Source: Janthinobacterium sp. TB1-E2 (GTDB taxonomy: Bacteria > Pseudomonadota > Gammaproteobacteria > Burkholderiales > Burkholderiaceae_D). From it: a stretch of 64,000 nucleotides of DNA. A program made the position numbers and the translations under genes. Within the stretch, counting starts at the first letter, position 1. Each line of letters opens with the position of its first letter. The notes under the pieces are model-generated. The model had not been told where the DNA came from. It did no database searches and worked only from the letters and a program-made list of their open reading frames with translations. The stretch is from contig NZ_CP142523.1 in the NCBI RefSeq assembly GCF_036885605.1, positions 6,138,001 to 6,202,000 of the forward strand, written 5' to 3'. Positions 1-7,830 of this stretch are shown here, in pieces.

Positions 1-1
1 C

Positions 2-481
2 AACTTGAACACCGACGGCCTGGTCCTGGCCAACGGCGGCGTCCCGCTCCCGGTCAAAGCCGGCCAGACCTCGTTTACCTTTGCCAAGCGCATCGACTAT
101 GGCACCGACTACAACATCACCGTGCAGACCCAGCCAGCCCACATGACTTGCGCCATCAGTGGCGGGACCGGTTCGGCCGGTCATTACCTGAGCATCCAGG
201 CAGCGGTCGTGTGCACGCAGAATAGCTACACGGTTGGCGGCACGGTGACTGGCCTGACAGCCGACGGCCTGGTCTTGATCAACGGCAATGCGCAAACCAC
301 GGTGGCCAAGGGCAGCACGACCTTCACCCTGGCATCGCGTGTTGCCGATGGCGATAAGTATGGCATCAGCGTATTTACCCAGCCAACCGGCTTGAAATGC
401 AGCGTGGCGCCCAACACTGGCGTCGGCGTGATGGGCGAAGCGAACGTGACCACCGTGCAGATCGCCTGCAATCCGGGCTAA
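2..481 (+). CDS. C-terminal part of a repeat-containing, probably secreted protein (5' end outside window)
   Basis: The frame is open from the window edge, so the true start lies upstream; 159 residues are visible. They form about two tandem units of roughly 80 residues. Each unit contains a DGLVL motif (NTDGLVLANG, then TADGLVLING), a TSFTFA/TTFTLA strand, a Y-x-I-x-V-x-TQP strand and a pair of cysteines about 20-30 residues apart (MTC...VVC and LKC...IAC). The second unit opens with GGTVTGL. The spaced Cys pairs and beta-rich, Gly/Thr-rich composition suggest an exported beta-sandwich repeat protein. I cannot assign a function, because whatever catalytic or anchoring domain it has is upstream. 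The TAA stop is followed by a terminator about 150 nt later. Confidence 0.75.
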   Translation, partial: NLNTDGLVLANGGVPLPVKAGQTSFTFAKRIDYGTDYNITVQTQPAHMTCAISGGTGSAGHYLSIQAAVVCTQNSYTVGGTVTGLTADGLVLINGNAQTTVAKGSTTFTLASRVADGDKYGISVFTQPTGLKCSVAPNTGVGVMGEANVTTVQIACNPG

Positions 482-627
482 CGCTGTGGCGCTGGGAGCC
501 GCGACGCGGCTGCCAGGAAGAGATATCACTGAAAACTATAGTTGATATTCGAAAGATAAATTGGAGTTATATGTGGCGATGCAGCATAATGCATCTGTCT
601 CCTCCAACTCTTCCGAGAATTGGATTT

Positions 628-657
628 AGCCCGCTTTTACCAGCGGGCTTTTTTTTG
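628..657 (+). terminator. Rho-independent terminator
   Basis: A 7-bp GC-rich stem (AGCCCGC / GCGGGCT) with an 8-nt loop is followed by a run of Ts on the plus strand. It lies between the partial gene ending at 481 and the convergent mmsB, and the T tract serves only the plus-strand transcript. Confidence 0.85.
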
Positions 658-668
658 TCCAAAATTCC

Positions 669-1571
669 TCAAGCGGGTTTATTCAAGTCCGGCTGCAGCA
701 TTTGCACGATGCTGGAGAAATCCTGCTGCGCATAACCGGCTTGCGCATGCATCTGGTACAACTGGCGCACCAGCCCGCCCAACGGCGTGGGCGCGTTTGC
801 CGACAGGGCCGACTGCTGCGCCAGGCCCAGGTCTTTCAGCATCAGCGCCGTGCCGAAGCCACCCGTGTAATTGCGCGACGCGGGCGTGCCGTCCATGACA
901 CCGGGCCACGGGTTGTACACTTCCAGGGTCCAGTTGCGGCCCGAACTCTTGGCCATGATGTCGGACAAGACTTTCGGATCGAGGCCATGCGCCACGCCGA
1001 GGTTCAGCGCCTCGGCCGTACCGGCCATCAAGATACCCAGCAGCATGTTGTTGCAAATCTTCGCTACCTGGCCCGCACCCGCCTCGCCCGCATGGAAGAT
1101 GTTCTTGCCCATCTTTTCCAGTAATGGACGCGCCTGCTGCAAGGCCGCTTCGCTGCCGCCGACGATGAACGTCAGGGTGCCGGCCGCCGCGCCCGCCGTG
1201 CCGCCCGAGACGGGCGCATCGATCATGGCAAAGCCCCGCTCGCTGGCCGCCTGCGCCACTTGCCGTGCCACGTCGGCCGCGATGGTGCTGCAATCGATGA
1301 ACAGGGCGCCGGGCTTGGCGGAATCGAGCACGCCGCCAGCCGCTAGGTACAGCTCCTGCACGTGCTTGTTAGCTGGCAGCATGGTGATGACGGCGTCAGC
1401 CGTCTGTACGGCCGCGCTGGCGGAAGCAGCCGCCGTGGCGCCCGCTTCAACGAGGGATGCGACGGCTGCTGGCGCCAAGTCGAAGACGGACACGTGGAAG
1501 CCGGCGGCCACCAGGTTGCGGGCCATCGGCGCGCCCATGTTGCCCAGGCCGATGAAAGCGATATGTTGCAT
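669..1571 (-). CDS. mmsB: 3-hydroxyisobutyrate dehydrogenase
   Basis: 300 residues, the usual family length. It oxidises 3-hydroxyisobutyrate to methylmalonate semialdehyde with NAD+ in valine degradation. The N-terminal Rossmann motif GLGNMG is at residues 8-13, the substrate-binding DAPVSGG segment is near 118-124, and the catalytic lysine lies in GQVAKICNN (Lys171). The ATG is preceded by CAGGAGA. It is the last gene of the operon that begins with mmsA at 6289. It is separated from the upstream CoA hydrolase by about 120 nt that hold a hairpin repeat, so its expression may be partly uncoupled from the rest. Confidence 0.95.
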   Translation of the reverse strand: MQHIAFIGLGNMGAPMARNLVAAGFHVSVFDLAPAAVASLVEAGATAAASASAAVQTADAVITMLPANKHVQELYLAAGGVLDSAKPGALFIDCSTIAADVARQVAQAASERGFAMIDAPVSGGTAGAAAGTLTFIVGGSEAALQQARPLLEKMGKNIFHAGEAGAGQVAKICNNMLLGILMAGTAEALNLGVAHGLDPKVLSDIMAKSSGRNWTLEVYNPWPGVMDGTPASRNYTGGFGTALMLKDLGLAQQSALSANAPTPLGGLVRQLYQMHAQAGYAQQDFSSIVQMLQPDLNKPA

Positions 1572-1590
1572 GTATGTCTCCTGTAGCGCC

Positions 1591-1675
1591 TAAAAAAGCC
1601 CATGGCGTTGTTGCCTTGCCTCGTCGTACTAGTCGTACTGCCTTCGGCAAGGCGCCTAGCCCTGAGCATTTTTAT
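1591..1675. repeat. Intergenic hairpin repeat, copy A
   Basis: A palindromic element with a core of TTGCCTCGTCGTAC, then TCGTACTGCCTTCGGCAAGG, then CCCTGAGC. Nested inverted arms are visible: TTGCC / GGCAA inside, and AAAAAAGC / GCATTTTT outside. A second copy with the same core lies at 56254-56345. It sits between the CoA hydrolase and mmsB inside the valine operon. Confidence 0.8.
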
Positions 1676-1690
1676 GCACTACTTAAATGT

Positions 1691-2836
1691 TTAAATGGGT
1701 AAATCGGCCAATGGATGCTGTGTCCACGGCGCGGCAAAATATTCGTCCAGATGCGTTGCGCTGACGTCGGCCAGACTGGCCGGCTGCCACTGCGGCGCGT
1801 TGTCCTTGTCGATCAGCAAGGCGCGCACGCCTTCGCTGAAATCCGCATGGGCGCAGCATTGCACGGCCACGATCAATTCCAGCTGGAACACTTGCGCCAA
1901 GCTCATGTGGCGTGTGCGGTCGCGCATGGCCCAGACCAAAGCGGCGGAACTGGGCGCGCCCTTGGCCAGCGAATGGGCCGCCTTTTGCAGCCAGGCCGAA
2001 TCGCCGTCATACGCGGCAATGGCGGCCACCACTTCGGGCAAGGTGGGCGCTTGCGTCAGCGCGGCGATGGCGTCGAAGTTGGCGCGCACTTCGGAGACGG
2101 GCAGCATGGAGGCTGGCGCCGAGAAACCGCGCAGCAAGCGGTCCAGCTGCTCGCTGTTTGCCTGCGGGCTGGCTTGCCATTGCGCCAGCGCAAGAGCGTC
2201 GAGCACCATGGCGCGCTCTTCCTGGCGCAGGAAATAGTCGCCGAGCCCTGTGAACAGGGCGTCGGCCGCGTTCATCGGCGCGCCCGTCAAGCCCAGGAAC
2301 AGGCCGCTGCGCCCCGGCATGCGGCCCAGGAACCAGCTGCCGCCCACGTCCGGGAACAGGCCGATCGTGATTTCCGGCATGGCGATGCGCGTATTTTCCG
2401 TTACGACACGGTGGCTGGCGCCCGCCATCAGGCCCAGGCCGCCACCCATGACGATGCCGCCGCCCCACACCAGCAGCGGTTTCACGTACGTATGGATGCG
2501 GTGGTCGAGCCGGTATTCCTCGGCAAAGAAGGCCAGCGCCTGCGGGTTCGGCACGATACCTGGCTGCTCGGCAACGGCCGAGCGCAAACTGCGCACGTCG
2601 CCGCCCGCGCAAAAGGCCTTGTCGGTCGACGAGTGCAGCACCACGCAGGCGATGGCGTCGTCACTGGCCCAGCGCACGAGGGCGCCATCGATGGCGCGTA
2701 TCATGTCCAGGGTCAATGCATGCAGGGATTTGGGCGCATCGAGGGTGATGACGCCCAGCTTCATGCCGCCGGGACAATCGCGCTCCTCGATCTTCACCGT
2801 ATCAATCAGGGTGCTTTCAGCCAAGATTTCAGCCAT
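1691..2836 (-). CDS. 3-hydroxyisobutyryl-CoA hydrolase (ECH/isomerase family)
   Basis: 381 residues, longer than a true enoyl-CoA hydratase and typical of 3-hydroxyisobutyryl-CoA hydrolase. The crotonase-fold oxyanion segment FCAGGDVRSL is near residue 76. The segment MGGGLGLMAG is followed by MPEITIGLFPDVGGS, the form characteristic of hydrolases rather than hydratases. It releases free 3-hydroxyisobutyrate for the dehydrogenase encoded next (mmsB). Its ATG overlaps the stop of the upstream hydratase by 8 nt, which indicates translational coupling. The hydrolase assignment rests on length, motifs and operon position. Confidence 0.88.
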   Translation of the reverse strand: MAEILAESTLIDTVKIEERDCPGGMKLGVITLDAPKSLHALTLDMIRAIDGALVRWASDDAIACVVLHSSTDKAFCAGGDVRSLRSAVAEQPGIVPNPQALAFFAEEYRLDHRIHTYVKPLLVWGGGIVMGGGLGLMAGASHRVVTENTRIAMPEITIGLFPDVGGSWFLGRMPGRSGLFLGLTGAPMNAADALFTGLGDYFLRQEERAMVLDALALAQWQASPQANSEQLDRLLRGFSAPASMLPVSEVRANFDAIAALTQAPTLPEVVAAIAAYDGDSAWLQKAAHSLAKGAPSSAALVWAMRDRTRHMSLAQVFQLELIVAVQCCAHADFSEGVRALLIDKDNAPQWQPASLADVSATHLDEYFAAPWTQHPLADLPI

Positions 2837-3614
2837 TGCGCCACTCCGCCGGACGTTTTTCCAGGAACGCTTGCACGCCCTCTTTCTGGTCTTGCGTATC
2901 GAACAGGCCCAGGAACAGGGTGCGTTCGTCGGGCAAGGAGTTGACCAATGGATGGCTGCGCGCGCCCTGGATCAGGGTCTTGCACGCCGTCACGCTGCTG
3001 GGGCTCTGGCGCGCCACTTTGGCGGCCAGGGCCAGCGCCGTGGCGGCAGCCTTGCCGGTTGGCACGACCTCCTCGACGAGGCCGATAGCCAGGGCCTTGG
3101 CCGCATCGACCCGCTCGCCGCACAGTATCATGCGCTTGGCCCAGCCTTCGCCCACCAGCCATGGCAAATGCTGCGTGCCGCCCGCACACGGCAGCAGGCC
3201 GACCGATGCTTCCGGCAAGGCCATCTGCGCGTGTTCTTCCGCGATACGGATGTCGCAGGCCAGCGCGCATTCGAGCCCGCCGCCCATGGCATAGCCATTG
3301 ATGGCGGCGATGCTGACGCCGCGAAACGCGGACAATGCCTCGAACGCCTCGCCAAACGCGGCGGCCATGGCAAACGCTGTGTCCTTGTTACCATCGGCAA
3401 ACACGTTCAAGTCGGCGCCAGCCGAGAAGAACTTGGCGCCGCCGCCCGTAATCACGAGCGCATACACGTCCGGGTCGGCATTCAGGTCGGCCACCAGCTG
3501 CGTCAGCCCGTTCAGGCTGGCCAGGGTCCACGTGTGGGCCGGAGGATTATCGAGGGTCACCAGGGCCGTGTGGCCACGGCGTTCCAGCAGTAAATTTGTA
3601 TACACTTTGCTCAT
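2829..3614 (-). CDS. Enoyl-CoA hydratase (methacrylyl-CoA hydratase role)
   Basis: 261 residues with the classical crotonase pattern: SAGADLNVF forms the oxyanion hole, INGYAMGGGLECALACD carries the first catalytic Glu, and LPEASVGLLPCAGGTQ carries the second. It belongs to the fatty-acid enoyl-CoA hydratase family. In this operon the likely substrate is methacrylyl-CoA from isobutyryl-CoA oxidation. The ATG overlaps the stop of the acyl-CoA dehydrogenase in an ATGA arrangement, and the downstream hydrolase overlaps its 3' end. Confidence 0.92.
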   Translation of the reverse strand: MSKVYTNLLLERRGHTALVTLDNPPAHTWTLASLNGLTQLVADLNADPDVYALVITGGGAKFFSAGADLNVFADGNKDTAFAMAAAFGEAFEALSAFRGVSIAAINGYAMGGGLECALACDIRIAEEHAQMALPEASVGLLPCAGGTQHLPWLVGEGWAKRMILCGERVDAAKALAIGLVEEVVPTGKAAATALALAAKVARQSPSSVTACKTLIQGARSHPLVNSLPDERTLFLGLFDTQDQKEGVQAFLEKRPAEWRNG

Positions 3615-4771
3615 CGTAAGGTCTCCGTGGCGCCGTCTTTCAAAATCGCTCGCGCGACGATCAGGCGCATGATTTCATTCGTCCCTTCCAGGATCTGATG
3701 CACCCGCGTGTCGCGCACATGGCGCTCGAGCGGGTACTCGCGGATGTAGCCATAGCCGCCATGCAATTGCAGCGCATCGTTGGCCACATTGAAACCCACA
3801 TCCGTGGCGAAACGTTTTGCCATGGCGCAGTACGCCGTGGCGTCCGGGCTTTCCTGGTCCAGTTTCCAGGCCGCCAGGCGCACCATCTGGCGCGCCGCCA
3901 CCAGTTCGGTCAGCATGTCGGCCAGCTTGAATTGCAAAGCCTGGAATTGCGCCAGCTCGCGGCCAAACTGCGTGCGCTCCTTCATGTACGCTTGCGCCCG
4001 CGTGAGGGCCGCCTGCGCCGTGCCCACCGAGCACACGGCGATATTGATGCGCCCGCCATCGATGCCCTTCATGGCAATGGTAAAGCCTTCGCCTTCCGCG
4101 CCCAGCAAGTTACCGACAGGAACTCTTACCTGGTCGAAGCTGATGATGCGCGTGGGCTGGCTATTCCAGCCCATCTTTTCTTCCTTCTTGCCATACACGA
4201 TGCCGGGCAAATTCGCCGGCACGGCAAACGCGGAAATGCCGGCCGCGCCCTCGCCGCCCGTGCGTGCCATAACGATCAGCATGTCCGTCTGGCCCGCGCC
4301 CGAAATGAAGGCCTTGGTTCCATCCAGCACATAGAAATCGCCATCCTTCACGGCTTTCGTGCGCAAGGATGCCGCGTCGGAACCCGATTGCGGTTCCGTC
4401 AGGCAATAGCTGGCCAGCTTCTGGCCGGCGGCCAGGGCCGGCACCCATTCGTCGCACAGGGCTTCCTGGCCCCAGCGCGACAGCATCCAGGTGGCCATGT
4501 TGTGGATCGTGATGTAGGCCGTGGTCGAGGTGCAGCCCCCGGCCAGCTCCTCGAAGACGATGGCCGCATCCTGGCGGCTCAAGCCCAGGCCGCCCCAGCG
4601 CTGCGGCGTGTACAGGCCGCAAAAGCCCATCTCGCCCGCCTTGGCGATAGTTTCCACGGGAAAGATCGATTCCGCGTCCCAATGGGCCGCATGCGGCGCC
4701 AATTCGCCTTCGGCAAACGCGCGCGCCGCCTGCTGGAACTCGCGCTGCTCGTCGCTCAGTTCAAAATCCAT
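3611..4771 (-). CDS. Acyl-CoA dehydrogenase (isobutyryl-CoA dehydrogenase role)
   Basis: 386 residues, a standard FAD-dependent acyl-CoA dehydrogenase. Visible marks are the YCLTEPQSGSDAAS flavin/substrate segment, HGGYGYIREYPLER near residue 340, and the C-terminal QILEGTNEIMR with the catalytic Glu. A strong AAGGAG precedes the ATG, 9 nt after the mmsA stop. The surrounding genes (mmsA, hydratase, hydrolase, mmsB) make isobutyryl-CoA the most likely substrate; the sequence alone does not fix chain length. Confidence 0.93.
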   Translation of the reverse strand: MDFELSDEQREFQQAARAFAEGELAPHAAHWDAESIFPVETIAKAGEMGFCGLYTPQRWGGLGLSRQDAAIVFEELAGGCTSTTAYITIHNMATWMLSRWGQEALCDEWVPALAAGQKLASYCLTEPQSGSDAASLRTKAVKDGDFYVLDGTKAFISGAGQTDMLIVMARTGGEGAAGISAFAVPANLPGIVYGKKEEKMGWNSQPTRIISFDQVRVPVGNLLGAEGEGFTIAMKGIDGGRINIAVCSVGTAQAALTRAQAYMKERTQFGRELAQFQALQFKLADMLTELVAARQMVRLAAWKLDQESPDATAYCAMAKRFATDVGFNVANDALQLHGGYGYIREYPLERHVRDTRVHQILEGTNEIMRLIVARAILKDGATETLR

Positions 4772-4780
4772 GCCAGCTCC

Positions 4781-6289
4781 TTATTTGAGGCTGATGGTCG
4801 TGTTGACCTTGCCCACCGAGGCCGCATCCGTGAACCAGCGCTGGGTAATCGTTTGCGTCTGCGTGTAGAACAGCACGACTTGCTTGCCGAACGGGCCCAG
4901 GTCGCCCAGCTTGGAGCCGCGCGAACCCGTAAAGCTGAACAGGGGAACGGGCACAGGAATGGGCACGTTGATACCGACCTGGCCCACGTCGATTTCTTCC
5001 TGGAAGTAACGCGCGGCCGCGCCGCTTTGCGTGAACAGCGCCGTGCCGTTGCCGTTCGGATTCGCGTTCACCAGGGCAATCGCTTCATCCAGGGTATCGA
5101 CTTCGACGACGATCAGGACGGGACCAAAGATTTCCTGGTCATACACGACCATGCCGGGTTTCACGCCGGACAGAATCGTCGGTCCCACGAAGTTGCCGTT
5201 CGGATAGCCATCGACCTTGACGTCGCGGCCATCGAGAGTCAAGACGGCGCCCTGTTCGATGCCCTTGGCAACGAGGCTGTGCACGCGCTCTTTTGCGGCG
5301 CAGGAAATGACGGGACCGAGGTCCGGATTGTCCTTGCCCGCACCGACGCTCAAGCCTTGCGCCTTGGCGGCCAGTTCCGGCAGCCACTCGCGCGCTGCAC
5401 CCACCAGCACGGCGACGGAGGCGGCCATGCAGCGCTGGCCAGCCGCGCCGAAGCCCGCGCCCAGCAACTGGTTCAAGGTCTGTTCTTTATTTGCATCCGG
5501 CAAGACGACGGCATGGTTCTTGGCGCCCATCATGCATTGCGCGCGCTTGCCGTTCAGGCTGGCGCGCTGGTACACATGCGTGCCCACCTTGCTGGAGCCC
5601 ACGAACGAAATCGCCTTGATGTCCGGATGGTCGCACAGGGCGTTGACGACGTCTTCGCCGCCGTGGATGACGTTCAGCACGCCGGCAGGAATACCCGCCT
5701 GCAAGGCCAGGCGCACGAGTTTTTCCGTCACGAGCGGATCTTGCTCCGATGGTTTCAGCACGAAGGTATTGCCGCAGGCAATTGCCATCGGGAACATCCA
5801 CAAGGGGATCATGGCGGGGAAATTGAACGGGGTAATGCCGGCGCACACGCCCAGCGGCTGCATCACGCTGTAGGTATCGACGCCGCCGGCCACGTTTTGC
5901 GCGTATTCACCCATTTGCAGGGTGCCGATATTGGCCGCGTGTTCCACCACTTCCAGGCCACGGAAGACGTCGCCTTCCGCGTCCAGCAAAGTCTTGCCCT
6001 GTTCCATCGTCAAGGTGGCGGCCAGGTCGGCCATGTTTTCACGGATCAGCTGTTGCAGCTTCAAAAAGATACGTGCGCGCGCACCGATGGGCGTCTTGCG
6101 CCAGGTTTTGAAGGCGCGCTGGGCCGAGGCGATGGCCGCGTTGACTTCGTCCGGGGTAGCGAACGGCACCTTGGCCAGGACTTCCTGCGTGGCGGGGTTG
6201 ACGACGTCGCGCCAGACGGTGGTCTGGGATTCAACCCACTCGCCGTTGATCAAGAGGGGAACGGTCGGAATAGCGTTTTGCGTGGTCAC
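4781..6289 (-). CDS. mmsA: Methylmalonate-semialdehyde dehydrogenase, CoA-acylating
   Basis: 502 residues, matching MmsA. It converts methylmalonate semialdehyde to propionyl-CoA. The segment [16 protein letters not shown] and the active-site Cys in [10 protein letters not shown] are the MMSDH forms of the aldehyde dehydrogenase motifs; [15 protein letters not shown] is also family-typical. Translation starts at a GTG (residues MTTQN) preceded by AAGGAGA at good spacing. It heads the valine/isobutyrate operon and is divergent from the ScfR-type regulator, with palindromic sites in the 157-nt gap. Confidence 0.95.
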   Translation of the reverse strand: MTTQNAIPTVPLLINGEWVESQTTVWRDVVNPATQEVLAKVPFATPDEVNAAIASAQRAFKTWRKTPIGARARIFLKLQQLIRENMADLAATLTMEQGKTLLDAEGDVFRGLEVVEHAANIGTLQMGEYAQNVAGGVDTYSVMQPLGVCAGITPFNFPAMIPLWMFPMAIACGNTFVLKPSEQDPLVTEKLVRLALQAGIPAGVLNVIHGGEDVVNALCDHPDIKAISFVGSSKVGTHVYQRASLNGKRAQCMMGAKNHAVVLPDANKEQTLNQLLGAGFGAAGQRCMAASVAVLVGAAREWLPELAAKAQGLSVGAGKDNPDLGPVISCAAKERVHSLVAKGIEQGAVLTLDGRDVKVDGYPNGNFVGPTILSGVKPGMVVYDQEIFGPVLIVVEVDTLDEAIALVNANPNGNGTALFTQSGAAARYFQEEIDVGQVGINVPIPVPVPLFSFTGSRGSKLGDLGPFGKQVVLFYTQTQTITQRWFTDAASVGKVNTTISLK

Positions 6290-6319
6290 TCGGTGTCTCC
6301 TTGTGTGGGTATAAGTCTG

Positions 6320-6379
6320 TTTGCATTATTCGCACAATCGCCGCCGCGAACAAGGCGTGAAAATGCGAGATAATGCAAA
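6320..6379. promoter_or_regulatory. Spaced inverted pair TTTGCATTAT / ATAATGCAAA
   Basis: TTTGCATTAT (6320-6329) and its exact reverse complement ATAATGCAAA (6370-6379) lie in the gap between mmsA and the divergent regulator. They share the TTTGCA core with the stronger palindrome just downstream, so they may be additional operator half-sites. Confidence 0.4.
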
Positions 6380-6391
6380 GCTGAATCTGTT

Positions 6392-6420
6392 AATCTGCAA
6401 ATGTTGTAAATTTGCAGATT
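6392..6420. promoter_or_regulatory. Candidate operator: 10-bp perfect inverted repeat
   Basis: AATCTGCAAA and TTTGCAGATT are exact reverse complements separated by 9 nt. They lie 27 nt upstream of the regulator ATG and upstream of mmsA. RamB-type members of this regulator family are reported to bind TTTGCAAA-like sites, so autoregulation and control of the mms operon by the adjacent regulator is the natural reading (inference). Confidence 0.6.
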
Positions 6421-6446
6421 CCACAAACCGGGGAAGAGGAAACGCG

Positions 6447-7829
6447 ATGGCAAAGGTTTTCATGGGCGTGCGCCTGCAGCGGCTGCGCGAGGAACGGCGC
6501 ATGACGCAGGTGGCGCTGGCCAAGTCCCTGGGCATTTCGCCCAGCTACCTGAACCAGATGGAACGCAACCAGCGCCCGCTGACGGTGCCGATTTTGCTGC
6601 GCATCGGCACGGTGCTGGGCGTCGATCCGCAAATCTTTTCCGAACACGACAGCGCCAGCCTCGTGGCCGACGTGCGCGACGTGTTCGGCGAATTGCCGGA
6701 CGCGCCGCCCACCTCGATGGCCGAACTCAAGATGCTGGTGGAAAACATGCCGGAACTGGCCCGCTCGATCTTGCTGCTGCAGCGGCGCTACCGGGTGATG
6801 GCGGAGCGGGCCGACACCCTGGCCGCGCGCCTCGACGACGGTAGCCGCGGCGCCAGCTCGGCGGCACCGTCCACAGACGAGGAAGTGCGCGAATACCTGA
6901 ACCGGCGGCAAAACTATATCGATGAGCTGGACCGGGCGGCGGAGCTCGTGGCCGGCGAATTCGATCCCGCCCTGCGCACGCTCGACGCGCTGCAAGGCCG
7001 GCTGCTGGAACGCCACGGCATCGAAGTGCGCCTGTCCGATGGCGACGCGGGCATGGTGCGCAAGCACCGCTACGACGCGCAACAACAGATACTGTGGCTG
7101 CCCGACACCCTGACGGGCGGCCAGCGCGCCTTCCAGATGGCGGCGCAAATCAGCCTGCTCGAACACAGCGACCTGATCGACGCTCTCGTGCTGGCGGCGG
7201 GATTGTCCGGCGCGGCCGCGCAAACGGGCGCGCGCCTGGCTTTCTCGAATTATTTTGCGGGCGCCCTGCTGATGCCCTACCAGCGCTTCCTGCAGACGGC
7301 GGAAACGCGCGCCTACGATATCGAGCGCCTGGCGCACCAGTTCGGCGTGGGTTTTGAAGCCGTCTGCCACCGCCTGAGCACCATGCAGCGCCCGGATGCG
7401 GCGGGATTGCCGTTTTTCTTTGTCAGAGTCGACCGGGCCGGCAATGTCTCGAAGCGCCAGTCGGCCACGGACTTTCATTTCTCAAGAGTGGGCGGCACGT
7501 GCCCGCTGTGGATCGTCTACGATGCCTTCAGCCATCCGGGCCAGGTGCTCACGCAAGTGGCCAGCATGCCGGACGGCTGCACCTATTTATGGATCGCGCG
7601 CCAGGTCAGCACGGCGTCGCCTGGCTTCCGTGCGCCCGGCAAGACGTTTGCCGTGGCGCTGGGCTGCGACATCTCGCAGGCGCACCGCTTGATCTATTCG
7701 AAGGGACTCGATCTGCACGACCCTTCCAGCGCCACGCCGATCGGCACGGGCTGCAAGGTGTGCGAGCGCCAAAGCTGCCCGCAGCGGGCGTTTCCGTCGC
7801 TGCTGGCACCGCCGCCAGCATCAGCCTGA
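6447..7829 (+). CDS. XRE-family regulator with IrrE/DUF2083-type C-terminus (ScfR/RamB type)
   Basis: 460 residues from the ATG at 6447 (MAKVFMGVRL), chosen because GAGGAA lies just upstream and because the frame extension to 6321 has no family character and runs through the operator. Residues 8-62 are a Cro/C1 helix-turn-helix (MTQVALAKSLGISPSYLNQ). The middle resembles a degenerate IrrE/ImmA domain, and the C-terminus has the Cys cluster CKVCERQSC seen in short-chain fatty acyl regulators. Relatives control propionate, acetate and glyoxylate-shunt genes in response to acyl-CoA status. Divergence from mmsA suggests it controls valine/isobutyrate breakdown, whose product is propionyl-CoA. It is convergent with the next gene (1 nt between stops). 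Confidence 0.88.
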   Translation: MAKVFMGVRLQRLREERRMTQVALAKSLGISPSYLNQMERNQRPLTVPILLRIGTVLGVDPQIFSEHDSASLVADVRDVFGELPDAPPTSMAELKMLVENMPELARSILLLQRRYRVMAERADTLAARLDDGSRGASSAAPSTDEEVREYLNRRQNYIDELDRAAELVAGEFDPALRTLDALQGRLLERHGIEVRLSDGDAGMVRKHRYDAQQQILWLPDTLTGGQRAFQMAAQISLLEHSDLIDALVLAAGLSGAAAQTGARLAFSNYFAGALLMPYQRFLQTAETRAYDIERLAHQFGVGFEAVCHRLSTMQRPDAAGLPFFFVRVDRAGNVSKRQSATDFHFSRVGGTCPLWIVYDAFSHPGQVLTQVASMPDGCTYLWIARQVSTASPGFRAPGKTFAVALGCDISQAHRLIYSKGLDLHDPSSATPIGTGCKVCERQSCPQRAFPSLLAPPPASA

Positions 7830-7830
7830 T

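Noticed and set aside
3698-6373. 891-codon plus-strand frame opposite the acyl-CoA dehydrogenase and mmsA genes
   Set aside because: It is antisense to two genes with intact motifs and shows only the composition of a high-GC shadow frame (rich in His, Arg, Gly, Gln).
6321-6446. N-terminal extension of the ScfR-type regulator
   Set aside because: It runs through the palindromic operator and has no family likeness; the ATG at 6447 has GAGGAA upstream.
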